A DNA stretch of 56,981 nucleotides. It comes from Vibrio intestinalis (GTDB lineage: Bacteria > Pseudomonadota > Gammaproteobacteria > Enterobacterales > Vibrionaceae). The notes beneath the pieces are model-generated. The model was not told the DNA's origin and made no database searches. It saw only the letters and a program-made list of their open reading frames with translations. Both the position numbers and the translations under genes were made by a program. The stretch lies in NCBI RefSeq assembly GCF_025195085.2, contig NZ_JANAVY020000022.1, positions 1-56,981 of the forward strand, written 5' to 3'. This document shows, piece by piece, positions 44,080-53,453 of this stretch (its first letter is position 1; every line of letters begins with the position of its first letter).

Positions 44080-44125
44080 AACTGAATCCATATTAAATAA
44101 TTTAAAATCCGATTTTGGTACGCCA

Positions 44126-45058
44126 CTAGACTTGATATTTGGCGCTGCTCAATGACTGTTTACGCTTGGCCAACTTAGTGATGATTTGCTGCGGGTTTCG
44201 TAAGTAAAACCACGTTCTTTTCGGCATTAGAGTGATTTTTCGTTGTACCAACAATTTGAACAGATGCTTGAGCTCACTCGTGCCCAACACCGCGCGAAAA
44301 TCTCGCACTAATTTGTAAAGCGAAGCGGTTTCAGTCTGAATCTGCTTATTCGATAGATAATCAATACGACGCATCGCGACATCAAACCTTGAGCGAGTCA
44401 CTTTAGGATTAAAGTTGACCGTTAAAGTGCCTTGACCACGAGTCACGCAGTAGATGCTGTTCTGATGTACGGCAATAGATTGCGCCTTATACCCCGCAAC
44501 GAGCGAGAACATGACATCATTCGAAGCAATGACCGCATCAAAATAGAGCGACTCACGACGAATAAAGTCGCTGAGATACACTTTGCTCCATGGCACTGAG
44601 AAATGATAGCGAATCTCCTCATCCCCCTTAGCTAAATACTCACTGACCAGATTGGCGTACAAATGATGTCTATCTGAAGGCTCACCGGTTAGATCGCACT
44701 GGCTGATGGGAGAGAAAAACGTAATGTCATGCTGTGCTAGCTTCTCATCCATTTGCTCAAAGGCTTGTTGAGTAAAAAAATCATCCGCGTCGGCAAACAA
44801 GGTGTAAGTCGCGTCGATATATTGCAGTGCAATGTTACGTGCAGCCCCTGCTCCTTTCGTGCCAGAGTCGTTATCAAACAGCTGCAAAGCCAAATGAGGG
44901 AAAGCAGCATGCAAGGTTTCTTCACACGGAGGCTGAGCACTTTTATCATCGACAATCACTACCTGAATATCTGATCGTTCAGGTAGTGAGTTAAGCAGCC
45001 GAGTTAATCCCTCTAAGCTGTTAAAGTGCGGCACGACAATCCCATATTTGAATTTCAT
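44126..45058 (-). CDS. Glycosyltransferase family 2 (GT-A)
   Basis: A 310-residue family 2 transferase with the nucleotide-binding VVIVDDKSAQ, GAGAARNIALQYID and the metal-binding FADADDFF. The C-terminal 80 residues are basic (LVQRKITLMPKRTW). It stands between the tyrosine kinase gene and ugd. The sugar transferred is unknown. Confidence 0.9.
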   Translation of the reverse strand: MKFKYGIVVPHFNSLEGLTRLLNSLPERSDIQVVIVDDKSAQPPCEETLHAAFPHLALQLFDNDSGTKGAGAARNIALQYIDATYTLFADADDFFTQQAFEQMDEKLAQHDITFFSPISQCDLTGEPSDRHHLYANLVSEYLAKGDEEIRYHFSVPWSKVYLSDFIRRESLYFDAVIASNDVMFSLVAGYKAQSIAVHQNSIYCVTRGQGTLTVNFNPKVTRSRFDVAMRRIDYLSNKQIQTETASLYKLVRDFRAVLGTSELKHLFKLLVQRKITLMPKRTWFYLRNPQQIITKLAKRKQSLSSAKYQV

Positions 45059-45071
45059 CCTGAACGCCCCA

Positions 45072-47288
45072 CTAAGCTGTCTTTTTTAATTCAGAATGAT
45101 CATCGATATGGTAGATGTAATCGCCATACACATATTCTTGGTGATCTTTGCTATCGAGAATCTGATTAAGTAGTACGCCGTCTAATTGAACATCATGAGT
45201 CATAAAACGAGAGATGGTGTTGCGCAGTGACGTCACTCGCGTACTCGACGCTTTAAGTACCACCACTACCTTGCCTGTGATCTTACTGACAATCATGCAA
45301 TCACTGACAGACAGAGCTGGTGGCGTATCGATGATCACCTTATCAAACTGGCCTGCTAATTGGTGAAGCAGTTTCTCAAACCGCTCTGAGCTTAAAAGCT
45401 CTTGCGGATTTGGTGTCGGCATGCCAGCCGCTAGTACTGTTAGACCCGACTTTTCATCTTCAAACAAGCAATCTTCTAACTCAGTATTCATAAGTAGATG
45501 GTTGGTCAAACCCGGCTTATACCGCTTATGTCCAAAGCGCTCCGCCACAGAAGACTTACGTAAATCACAATCAATCAGCAAGGTCTTACCGACTTTAGCA
45601 AATGCCATTGCAAGGTTAACTGCGCAGGTGGTTTTGCCTTCATTTGGAAGTGAAGAAGAGATCGTAACGAATTTAGAATCGCGATTATTAAGTGCAATTG
45701 TCGTTCGCGCCGAACGTATCGATTCATTAAACGTCATATATTTATCATCGAAGAAGACGTCACTACTCACCGATTTATTCTTAAACTTTTTCAGCTTAGG
45801 AATGCCACCAAGTGGGATTAAACCGAGTTTCTCCTCACAGTGTTTCACTGAGATAATGGTGTTATTGAATACATCGAGCAGAAGCACCACAGAAACCGCG
45901 ACCAGCATGGAAGCAATCATGGCAAAACCTACAATCAGTTTTTTACGCGGTTTACTCGGGCTATGAGGAGCAATAGCGGTGTCAGTAAAACGAGCATTGC
46001 GCGATTCAAAATCGCTGGTTGCTGTGGTCTCTTTTTGGCGATTCAAGAAGATATTAAGAATATTACGGTTGGTCTCCTCTTCACGCACAAGCGCTTCATA
46101 TTGGCGTTTTTTAACCGTTAGGCTTTGGAACGCCTGCTTCTGCTTTTCTAACTCACGTGAGATTAAACGCTCTTGCGAACGAACCGCTTGGAGCTCTTTA
46201 CCTATGCCACCAACAAGTTGAGCGATCAATTGATCAAGTTGCTGAGTGATATTATTTTTCTTAGCCGAAACCGCCAACATCTTTTCATGTTTTGGCCCGT
46301 AGGTTTTAGAAAATTCAGTAAACTCACGGTTCGCATCCGCTAACAAACTACGTAGATTAACGACTTGTGGGTGTTTAGAGATTTCCGGTACAGACGAAAC
46401 ATCACTGGTAGCAAGCGATCCGCCACTACTTAAGGTGCTGTATGCGGATTCCAGTTGAATTCGGCGATCGGTAGCTTCACTCAAGCGTAGAATCAAGTCA
46501 TTGATCACCGTACTGGCTTGCACATCAATGCCACTGTCATCGACTAACTTTTCTTTAGCAAGAAATTCAATCAGCGCATTTTCAGATTGTTTGAGCTGCT
46601 CTTGCAATTGCTGCATACGACCTGAGATCCAGCTCGAAGCATGTTCAGTTGCACTTAGTCTCGCCTCTAAACCTGCATCGATATAAGCTTCGCCAACCGC
46701 ATTAGCAACATCTGCCGCAAGTTGCGCGTCTAGGGATTCAAAAGTAATTCGTACTAACTGAGTTTTACGAATAGGTGATATCGACAAGCGACCTTGAAAC
46801 TTTCTAACCACAGCCTGTCTGACTTTAACTGCCTGCTCTTGCTCTGAAAGCTGCACCACCACTTCTTCAGATTTAAAGATCGGTAACGATTTTATACTTT
46901 GCTTCAAAGAACCTAACAGCGACTGCTTTGGCTCTAGATACGGGTTAAACTCAGGTACTTCGATTAGATTGAGTCTATCAACCACTCGCTCTGCGATTGT
47001 GCGTGATTTGAGAATTTCAAATTGGGTTTGATAGTACTCTTTTTGCGTTGAATCGATTCCAACCACTTCATCAATAGAAACAGCATTACTGGCTTCGGAC
47101 TCAATCAGCAATGTGGCTGTCGCCTCATAGGTCGGCTTAATCGACAGCGCAAACAACACTGACAATATGGTCGCCAAACCGGTAAACAAAGCGATTTTCA
47201 ACCAGTTCTTTTTCAGTAAGACAATATACTTACCAAAATCTACAGACTCGCTCGCTGCGGCGTTCTGCTCTTCACTTAATAACTTCAT
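45072..47288 (-). CDS. Wzc/VpsO-like tyrosine autokinase and chain-length regulator
   Basis: This is a polysaccharide co-polymerase with a cytoplasmic BY-kinase. From the ATG at 47288 (MKLLSEEQN, AGGGA upstream) it has 738 residues: Wzz domain with TM1 (about 35-55), a long periplasmic coiled coil, TM2 (about 450-470), then the kinase with Walker A' SSLPNEGKTT (545-554), Walker A'' LLIDCD, Walker B VIIDTPP and a tyrosine cluster near the end (Y719, Y721, Y724, Y726). Phosphorylation cycles of that cluster control export with the Wza-like partner encoded just upstream. No Wzb phosphatase gene is in the operon. Confidence 0.94.
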   Translation of the reverse strand: MKLLSEEQNAAASESVDFGKYIVLLKKNWLKIALFTGLATILSVLFALSIKPTYEATATLLIESEASNAVSIDEVVGIDSTQKEYYQTQFEILKSRTIAERVVDRLNLIEVPEFNPYLEPKQSLLGSLKQSIKSLPIFKSEEVVVQLSEQEQAVKVRQAVVRKFQGRLSISPIRKTQLVRITFESLDAQLAADVANAVGEAYIDAGLEARLSATEHASSWISGRMQQLQEQLKQSENALIEFLAKEKLVDDSGIDVQASTVINDLILRLSEATDRRIQLESAYSTLSSGGSLATSDVSSVPEISKHPQVVNLRSLLADANREFTEFSKTYGPKHEKMLAVSAKKNNITQQLDQLIAQLVGGIGKELQAVRSQERLISRELEKQKQAFQSLTVKKRQYEALVREEETNRNILNIFLNRQKETTATSDFESRNARFTDTAIAPHSPSKPRKKLIVGFAMIASMLVAVSVVLLLDVFNNTIISVKHCEEKLGLIPLGGIPKLKKFKNKSVSSDVFFDDKYMTFNESIRSARTTIALNNRDSKFVTISSSLPNEGKTTCAVNLAMAFAKVGKTLLIDCDLRKSSVAERFGHKRYKPGLTNHLLMNTELEDCLFEDEKSGLTVLAAGMPTPNPQELLSSERFEKLLHQLAGQFDKVIIDTPPALSVSDCMIVSKITGKVVVVLKASSTRVTSLRNTISRFMTHDVQLDGVLLNQILDSKDHQEYVYGDYIYHIDDHSELKKTA

Positions 47289-47329
47289 ATTATCCCTAAA
47301 CGTCAATACTTCGTGCGTTGACACCGCAG

Positions 47330-47914
47330 TTACCAAAAAGAAGCCACTACATGAATAGTGTCTCCAGGCTGAATCACTTGATATAGCTCCGCTTCGATTT
47401 CAGTGTTTTTTTCGAACTCTCGTGATAACTGATCTGCGGTCAAATTTTGGTATTTATTCGATTCACTTGATTTGGTTCTGTAGGCTTTCGCGCTGCGGCG
47501 ATACTTACTCATCACCCCACCTGCCAGAGAGATGGCTTTTTGTACCGTCAGCCCCGGCTCATATTCGTATCCACCAGGTTTATTCACCAAGCCATTAATA
47601 TAAACATTGCGATAGCGAACGATGGCAACGTTGACTTTAGGGTTAACTAAATAGTCCCCTTTCAAACCTGCAACCAATTCTGATTGCACTTGTTCAAGCG
47701 TTTTTCCACCGAGTTTAACTTCGCCGAGATAGGGATAATCAATCACTTCACGGTTATCGATTTTTTGCTCTGCAATGGAGAGATTTTCTTCGCCATAGAC
47801 CTTAATGCTAATCACATCACCGGCGGCCAATTTGTATAAAGGGTTCGCTTGTGCTGCGCTTGTTACCCAAAATGCCATTACTAACAGTACAACTTTCAAT
47901 ATCTGTTTTTTCAC
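47330..47914 (-). CDS. Wza/VpsN-like polysaccharide export protein
   Basis: A 194-residue periplasmic or outer-membrane export protein. The GTG at 47914 (MKKQILKVVLLVMAFWVTSA) follows AGGAA by 5 bases and opens a proper signal peptide ending AAQA; an ATG 15 bases upstream is the other option. The Poly_export motif LYKLAAGDVISIKVYGEENLS and one SLBB domain (VYINGLVNKPGGYEY) are seen. There is no lipobox and the outer-membrane C-terminal helix of full Wza is lacking, as in short vibrio homologs. Confidence 0.88.
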   Translation of the reverse strand: MKKQILKVVLLVMAFWVTSAAQANPLYKLAAGDVISIKVYGEENLSIAEQKIDNREVIDYPYLGEVKLGGKTLEQVQSELVAGLKGDYLVNPKVNVAIVRYRNVYINGLVNKPGGYEYEPGLTVQKAISLAGGVMSKYRRSAKAYRTKSSESNKYQNLTADQLSREFEKNTEIEAELYQVIQPGDTIHVVASFW

Positions 47915-47938
47915 TTCGTTTCCTGCCATTTTGCCTAA

Positions 47939-49339
47939 CTAGTACGCCGTTTTACCGACAAAGCCTTTGAATATGGTTAAGAAGATAATCTTCACGTCTA
48001 ACCAAAGTGACCAATCACGGATGTAGTTCAAATCGTACTCGACGCGCTTTTCCATCTTATCTAGGGTATCGGTTTCTCCACGGTAGCCATTGATTTGCGC
48101 CCAGCCCGTAATCCCCGGTTTGACCTTATGACGTAACATGTATTTATCGACAATTTGGCGATATTCTTCGTTGTGCGAAACGGCGTGTGGACGCGGGCCA
48201 ACAATAGACATTCGACCTTGAATAACATTGAAAAACTGCGGTAGTTCATCCAGAGAAGTACGACGAATGAAGTTACCAAATTTAGTGACTCGCGGATCGC
48301 CTTTGGTGGCCTGTTTAACCACACCGCCGTTATCCATCACCTTCATCGAGCGGAACTTCCACACTTTGATTTTCTTACCATCCATGCCGTAGCGATCTTG
48401 CTTGAAAATAATCGGCCCTGGTGAAGAGAGTTTAACCCCTATGGCTACAGCAAGTAGCACAGGGCTTATCATGAGTAGAATTAGCGAAGCGACAACAATA
48501 TCTTCCAGGCGTTTTACGAATGTAGACATGCCATAAAACGGCGTATCATGGATGCTTAATGTCGGTACACTACCGACGTTGCGCCAACGTGATTGAATCA
48601 AATCATAGGTAAAGAAGTCAGGCACAATATAGACACGCGCCGTACTATCAGAGAAGTAATTGATCACCTGTTTGATTCGCTCAGACGCCTGCATGGGTAG
48701 CGCGACGTATACATGTCGGAAGTTACGCTCTTTCGCCATAGCCAGCGCATCATTGATTGACCCACATACTGGATCAGAAAGCTCTTCGGTTGGTAAACGA
48801 TCACTGCTACGGTCATCAAAAATACCAACCAAGCTCATGCCGTGATGTTGGCTTGAACGTATTTCTTCAGCTAACGCTAAACCCGCAGGTGTCGCACCAA
48901 TGATAATGCTTTTTTGCGTATAGGAGTTCGATCGGCCAGAGTGGCGGACTTTATTGGAAGCAAGTCGATACACTGATAAGAAAACAGGGGTAGCTACAAA
49001 CCAAATGGTTACCGCTACACGAGAAAAGTGGTCAGTTATCTTTAAACCAAAGGCCAGTATTAGAACTAAGCCAATCGCACAAAACCATGATAATAAAATG
49101 GGAGCAAATGTTTGCCTAAATGAAGAGACAAACGCCGCATTATAAACGCCAAGCAACTCTGCCATTATGCTAAAACAGACAACTGCCACACAGGTTGCCA
49201 GTACGTAATATATTCCCCAATCACCTACATATAAGCTCGTTGCGATCAAAACCGTTGCCGCGATGATCACGATGTCGAGCACGCGATAAGCAATAATAAA
49301 CTCTTCGCCGTGACTTTTGATTAATCCTATGTCTCTCAT
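47939..49339 (-). CDS. Undecaprenyl-phosphate glucose phosphotransferase (VpsL/WcaJ type)
   Basis: Starts repeat-unit synthesis by moving glucose-1-phosphate (or a similar sugar phosphate) onto undecaprenyl phosphate. From the ATG at 49339 (MRDIGLIKSHGEE, AAGGAA upstream) it has 466 residues: four N-terminal TM helices, a CoA-binding-like middle domain (SIIIGATPAGLALAEEI), a membrane hairpin (VASLILLMISPVLLAVAIGV) and the catalytic region with KVWKFRSM, the DELPQF motif and VGPRPH. It is the first gene of the exopolysaccharide operon, as expected of the priming enzyme. Confidence 0.94.
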   Translation of the reverse strand: MRDIGLIKSHGEEFIIAYRVLDIVIIAATVLIATSLYVGDWGIYYVLATCVAVVCFSIMAELLGVYNAAFVSSFRQTFAPILLSWFCAIGLVLILAFGLKITDHFSRVAVTIWFVATPVFLSVYRLASNKVRHSGRSNSYTQKSIIIGATPAGLALAEEIRSSQHHGMSLVGIFDDRSSDRLPTEELSDPVCGSINDALAMAKERNFRHVYVALPMQASERIKQVINYFSDSTARVYIVPDFFTYDLIQSRWRNVGSVPTLSIHDTPFYGMSTFVKRLEDIVVASLILLMISPVLLAVAIGVKLSSPGPIIFKQDRYGMDGKKIKVWKFRSMKVMDNGGVVKQATKGDPRVTKFGNFIRRTSLDELPQFFNVIQGRMSIVGPRPHAVSHNEEYRQIVDKYMLRHKVKPGITGWAQINGYRGETDTLDKMEKRVEYDLNYIRDWSLWLDVKIIFLTIFKGFVGKTAY

Positions 49340-49902
49340 GACAGACTTTCCTTGCCGATGAATTTCTCCAATGGCCTTCACCAATTGGATACCTGAGCTG
49401 ACTTCTAATAATTATTTTTGTGCGACTACTTTCTGCGAGCACATAGTCTGAATTTTTTTTCGCTAAAAACAAACTAGTATTAGAGGCTTATTTACTGAGA
49501 TCTATAATATGAGAATGCAATATTTCTTAGATATGAGAAGGGCGTGATAGGGATCGTAGTTTGAATATCGAATAAGCCATATAACACAGACAGTTAAAAG
49601 AAAAGGCAACGTATCTAACTATAAACTTAGCACTTTATTCCTCTTTTATTTTGTGGTTATAAACCAAAGTATTAATAGCTATTCTAAACTCTGGAGGAAT
49701 GTAATACTGATTTACAGTACTGTTGTTTAATTAATTTTGAGTCAGATTTGATTAGAATATCCTCCCCTTAAAATCCCACTATAAATAAAGGGAAATTAAC
49801 ACACATATTAAATGCTTAGTTACTGGCATAAAAAAGCCCCTCAAATATGAGGGGCAAAGGTTACCATCGCTTATAGTTATAATCTTATGCCAGTAAAATT
49901 AA
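49340..49902. other. Long AT-rich intergenic region ahead of the exopolysaccharide operon
   Basis: These 563 bases hold no convincing gene. They carry the pstB terminator (49836-49855) and must contain the promoter and operator sites of the exopolysaccharide operon toward the left. I see a perfect palindrome ACAGTACTGT (49714-49723) but no clear sigma-70 pair, no RfaH ops element and no sigma-54 pattern. A poor core promoter fits dependence on VpsT/VpsR-type activators. Confidence 0.6.
49836..49855 (-). terminator. Terminator of the pst operon
   Basis: GCCCCTCA (49836-49843), loop AATA, TGAGGGGC (49848-49855), followed on the minus strand by TTTTTT. It lies 47 bases past the pstB stop. Confidence 0.92.
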
Positions 49903-50652
49903 TTAACCAAAGTCACCATTTACGTAGCCTTGAGTGCGGTCATCTTTTGGCTGGCTGAATATCACTTGAGTATCATCATGCTCAACCAACTCCCCCATCA
50001 GGAAGAATGCGGTGCGATCCGAAATACGGCGTGCTTGCTGCATGGAGTGAGTTACGATAACAATGGTGTAGTTTTTCTTTAGCTCTTCCATCAGCTCTTC
50101 GATTTTATGAGTTGCAATTGGGTCAAGTGCTGAGGTTGGCTCATCCATTAGGATAACGTCTGGCTCCATCGCGATAGTACGAGCAATACACAAACGCTGC
50201 TGCTGACCACCTGAAAGGCCAAATGCATGAGATTTAAGACGGTCTTTTACTTCATCCCAAAGTGCAGCACCACGTAGAGAGCGCTCTACCACTTCATCAA
50301 TGTGCTTTTTATCTTTGATGCCTTGAGCACGCAGACCATAGGCCACGTTTTCATAAATACTCATTGGGAATGGGTTTGGCTTTTGGAATACCATGCCCAC
50401 CTTAATACGAAGGTCAGCAACATCAATATTGCCATAAATGTCTGTGCCATCCATATCAAGAGTACCAGTGATCTTCACCCCTTCAATCAAGTCATTCATG
50501 CGATTCAAACAGCGCAAAAGCGTTGATTTACCGCAACCAGAAGGGCCAATTAATGCTGTTACTTGCTTGGTTGGAATAGGCAAGTTGATCGATTTCAGTG
50601 CTTGGTTTTCACCGTAGAATAGGTCTAGTTCTTTAATATCAAATTTGTTCAT
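49903..50652 (-). CDS. pstB: Phosphate ABC transporter ATPase PstB
   Basis: Energises high-affinity phosphate import. The 249 residues contain Walker A GPSGCGKST, the Q-loop, the ABC signature LSGGQQQR and Walker B VILMDEPTSAL with a following H-loop histidine (VTHSMQQ). Length is normal. It is the last gene of pstS-pstC-pstA-pstB; no phoU follows, so the signalling partner PhoU must be encoded elsewhere. Confidence 0.97.
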   Translation of the reverse strand: MNKFDIKELDLFYGENQALKSINLPIPTKQVTALIGPSGCGKSTLLRCLNRMNDLIEGVKITGTLDMDGTDIYGNIDVADLRIKVGMVFQKPNPFPMSIYENVAYGLRAQGIKDKKHIDEVVERSLRGAALWDEVKDRLKSHAFGLSGGQQQRLCIARTIAMEPDVILMDEPTSALDPIATHKIEELMEELKKNYTIVIVTHSMQQARRISDRTAFFLMGELVEHDDTQVIFSQPKDDRTQGYVNGDFG

Positions 50653-50712
50653 GTTCTTAATCTCTTAAATTCTGTTCTTAATCGTGTTGCTAATGCGTCA
50701 GCATGAGTCAAA

Positions 50713-51576
50713 TTAGTAAGTTGCTGTATTGAAACGCTTAGCAATAAGTTTGGTCACCATGTTGATAAGAAGTACCACTACAATCAGCACTGTCGCTGTA
50801 CCGTAGGCTTGGTTCCACTCATCGATGGTGAAGAGCTCTGTTGTCAGCTTATATAGGTGAACGGTTAACGTACGACCCGAATCGAATAGAGATTCCGGTA
50901 CACGCGCCACCATACCTGCGGTAAGAAATACCGGTGCTGACTCACCAATTACACGACCAATACTTAGAATGACCGAAGTTAAGATACCTGGCATTGCACT
51001 TGGCAGAATCAAGCGCCAGATAGTGTAAATTTTTGAAGACCCTAGGGCATAAGAACCTTCACGATAAGCTTGAGGTACTGCCATCAGTGCTTCTTCCGTG
51101 GTACGAATAATCACAGGAAGAATCAGAATACTCAGCGTCAATGCACCCGATAGTATCGAGAAGCCAAGGCCAAGAATTGCTACGAAGAAAGTCATACCGA
51201 ATAGACCAAAGATGATCGATGGAATACCCGCTAGAGATTCAGTACAGAAGCGAATCACTTTCACTAAACGACTGCCCACTTTGGCATACTCAGTGAGGTA
51301 AATCGCGGTCATGATGCCTAATGGCGCCGCAACTGCAATGGAAGCTATCACCATATAAATGGTTGCGATGATCATCGGGAAGATACCGTGCTCTTCACCA
51401 GTGCGTGTGTAGTTGTCGGTGATGAAATTCCAATCTACGTGCTGTAGGCCGTTAGACAGGATGTACCAGATGATCCAGAATAGAAAGCCAACGGTTAGAG
51501 CCGCTGCCGCCCAAACAAATGCATTGAGAATATTATCTTTGTTTTGGCGAGATTTTTTAAGTTTTGCGTAATTCAT
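50713..51576 (-). CDS. pstA: Phosphate ABC transporter permease PstA
   Basis: Inner-membrane channel subunit with six predicted TM helices and the EAA-type loop (EEALMAVPQAYREGSYALGSS). From the ATG at 51576 (MNYAKLKKSRQNKDN), preceded by GGGA, it has 287 residues; the frame extends 15 bases further without a better ribosome site. It pairs with PstC and follows it by 20 bases. Confidence 0.95.
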   Translation of the reverse strand: MNYAKLKKSRQNKDNILNAFVWAAAALTVGFLFWIIWYILSNGLQHVDWNFITDNYTRTGEEHGIFPMIIATIYMVIASIAVAAPLGIMTAIYLTEYAKVGSRLVKVIRFCTESLAGIPSIIFGLFGMTFFVAILGLGFSILSGALTLSILILPVIIRTTEEALMAVPQAYREGSYALGSSKIYTIWRLILPSAMPGILTSVILSIGRVIGESAPVFLTAGMVARVPESLFDSGRTLTVHLYKLTTELFTIDEWNQAYGTATVLIVVVLLINMVTKLIAKRFNTATY

Positions 51577-51596
51577 GTTAGTCCCATCCACTCACA

Positions 51597-52529
51597 TTAT
51601 TTCGCTTTTACGCGATTTAAATACAGCAGCGCCGCATTCAACATCATAATAAAGACAAGAAGAACCACACCCGTTGCGTATAGAGCATTAGCGTGAACGC
51701 CACTTGCGTAAGACATTTCAATTGCAATGTTCGCTGTCAGTGTGCGAGCGGAATCAAGAATGCCACTTGGCATCGCTGGGGCATTACCCATTACCATGAT
51801 AATCGCCATTGTCTCACCTAAAGCACGACCAATACCAAGGATGACACCGGTCATTATGCCGCTTCGAGCAGCTGGAACTAACAGTTTAAAGATGGTGAAG
51901 ATCTTTGATGCGCCTAATGCTAAAGAGCCTTCTTTATATGTTCTTGGCACTGCGCGAATAGACGTTTCCGATACGGTAATAACCGTTGGAAGAATCATCA
52001 CGCCAAGCACGATGATACCCGCAAGAATGGTGTTACCCGCTGGCACTTCAAATACGTTTTGAATAAGCGGTACGATAATCACTAGGCCAAAGAAGCCGTA
52101 CACCACTGATGGGATACCCGCTAACAGTTCAACTGCTGGGCGAATAATATCTGCCACACGCTTTGGCGCAATCTCAGCAATAAATACTGCCGTTAACACA
52201 CCAACTGGTACACCAACGATAACCGCACCCAATGTCGAAACGATAGAAGCAACAATCATGGTTGCAACACCGTATAGCGCCGGCGGTAGCCAATGTGTAC
52301 CCGTCACAATGCCGACAACGCCAGCTTCTTGGAACGCAGGGATAGACTCTTTGAAAATAAAGTAAGCAATGACTGCTAGGGAAACAATGCCGATAACAGC
52401 ACTGGTTAAGAATAAACCGTGAAAGAAACGCTCTTTCCAGTCTACGGCTTTCTTAGCACGTAGGCTCGGCTTTGACAGTTGCGTCGTTTCCGTTGTCATA
52501 ATCTTTTCACTATTTGTTGCGATGGTCAT
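51597..52529 (-). CDS. pstC: Phosphate ABC transporter permease PstC
   Basis: The 310-residue permease partner of PstA has a charged N-terminal tail, six TM helices and the EAA loop ETSIRAVPRTYKEGSLALGAS. AELLAGIPSVVYGFFGL matches the phosphate permease family. GGAAGAG precedes the ATG. It is separated from pstS by a hairpin that probably lowers its expression relative to the binding protein. Confidence 0.95.
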   Translation of the reverse strand: MTIATNSEKIMTTETTQLSKPSLRAKKAVDWKERFFHGLFLTSAVIGIVSLAVIAYFIFKESIPAFQEAGVVGIVTGTHWLPPALYGVATMIVASIVSTLGAVIVGVPVGVLTAVFIAEIAPKRVADIIRPAVELLAGIPSVVYGFFGLVIIVPLIQNVFEVPAGNTILAGIIVLGVMILPTVITVSETSIRAVPRTYKEGSLALGASKIFTIFKLLVPAARSGIMTGVILGIGRALGETMAIIMVMGNAPAMPSGILDSARTLTANIAIEMSYASGVHANALYATGVVLLVFIMMLNAALLYLNRVKAK

Positions 52530-52582
52530 AAAAACTCTTCCATTCTTTGCAGCGTACTCACCGCGTAGAACGTGAGAAAAGG

Positions 52583-52603
52583 CTCAGCCCAAAGCGGGCT
52601 GAG
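52583..52603 (-). terminator. Attenuating hairpin between pstS and pstC
   Basis: CTCAGCCC (52583-52590), loop AAAGC, GGGCTGAG (52596-52603), then CCTTTTCTC on the minus strand. A partial terminator or mRNA-stabilising hairpin here would keep pstS mRNA above that of pstCAB. Confidence 0.75.
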
Positions 52604-52631
52604 CAAGGGTAATCATTGTTGAAGTCACAGA

Positions 52632-53453
52632 TTAGTTTACTGTGATGTAACCTTTCTTAGCTGAGATAGCTTGCGCTTCGTCTGCAACCATCCAGTCTAG
52701 GAATTTTTGAGTTTCAGCTGATGGAGCGCCATCTTTGTAAAGAACAAGGAATGGACGAGCCACTTTGTAAGAGCCGTTCTTCACGTTTTCAACTGTTGCT
52801 GCTGCGCCATCGATTTCTAGAGCTTGAACCGTGTTATCAACAGTACCTAGTGAGATAAAGCCAATTGCGTACGGGTTATTTGCTACTGATACTTTCAGTG
52901 CACCGTTACCGTTTGCAACTTGAGCACGTTGAGAAATCGCTGATACTTTTTTGCCAGAGATTTTCATTTTTAGTTTCATGATGTCTTCAAATGCACCACG
53001 AGTACCAGAAGCGGTATCACGAGTGATCGCTACGATAGGTTTGCTTTCACCGCCAACTTCTTTCCAGTTGGTGATTTCGCCTTTGTAAATGCGTGTAATT
53101 TGGTCAGCCGTTAGTGAAGTTACTTTGTTGCTTGGGTTTACAACCACAGCGATACCATCACGAGCAATGACTAGCTCTTTCAGGTCTGAAGACTTTTCAG
53201 ATGCTTTAAGGTTACGAGAAGAGATACCTAGGTCAGCACTTCCATTTTTTGCCGCCTTGATACCAGCAGAAGAACCCGGTGCTTGGATTTCGATAAATAC
53301 TGGTTCGCCTTTGTTCATGTATGTTTCTGCAAAAACTTCAACCAGTGGAGATGCACTGTTAGAGCCAACTACAGAGATAGTTTCTTTAGCTGAAGCTGTA
53401 TTCACTGTTAGAGCGCCAAGTAGTGCAAGTGCACCGATAACTGTCTTTTTCAT
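52632..53453 (-). CDS. pstS: Periplasmic phosphate-binding protein PstS
   Basis: Captures phosphate for PstCAB. From the ATG at 53453 (AAGGAAA upstream) it has 273 residues with a signal peptide (MKKTVIGALALLGALTVNTA, cleaved near SASA). Ligand-site motifs are VVGSNSASPLVEVFAE, PGSSAGIKAAKNGSADLG and ITRDTASGTRGAFE. It is of the shorter PstS2-like type (about 270 residues) common in vibrios. Pho-box-like half sites lie upstream. Confidence 0.95.
   Translation of the reverse strand: MKKTVIGALALLGALTVNTASAKETISVVGSNSASPLVEVFAETYMNKGEPVFIEIQAPGSSAGIKAAKNGSADLGISSRNLKASEKSSDLKELVIARDGIAVVVNPSNKVTSLTADQITRIYKGEITNWKEVGGESKPIVAITRDTASGTRGAFEDIMKLKMKISGKKVSAISQRAQVANGNGALKVSVANNPYAIGFISLGTVDNTVQALEIDGAAATVENVKNGSYKVARPFLVLYKDGAPSAETQKFLDWMVADEAQAISAKKGYITVN

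Noticed and set aside
49340..49902. RfaH ops element or JUMPstart sequence before the exopolysaccharide operon
   Set aside because: No GGCGGTAG-type motif was found on the minus strand.
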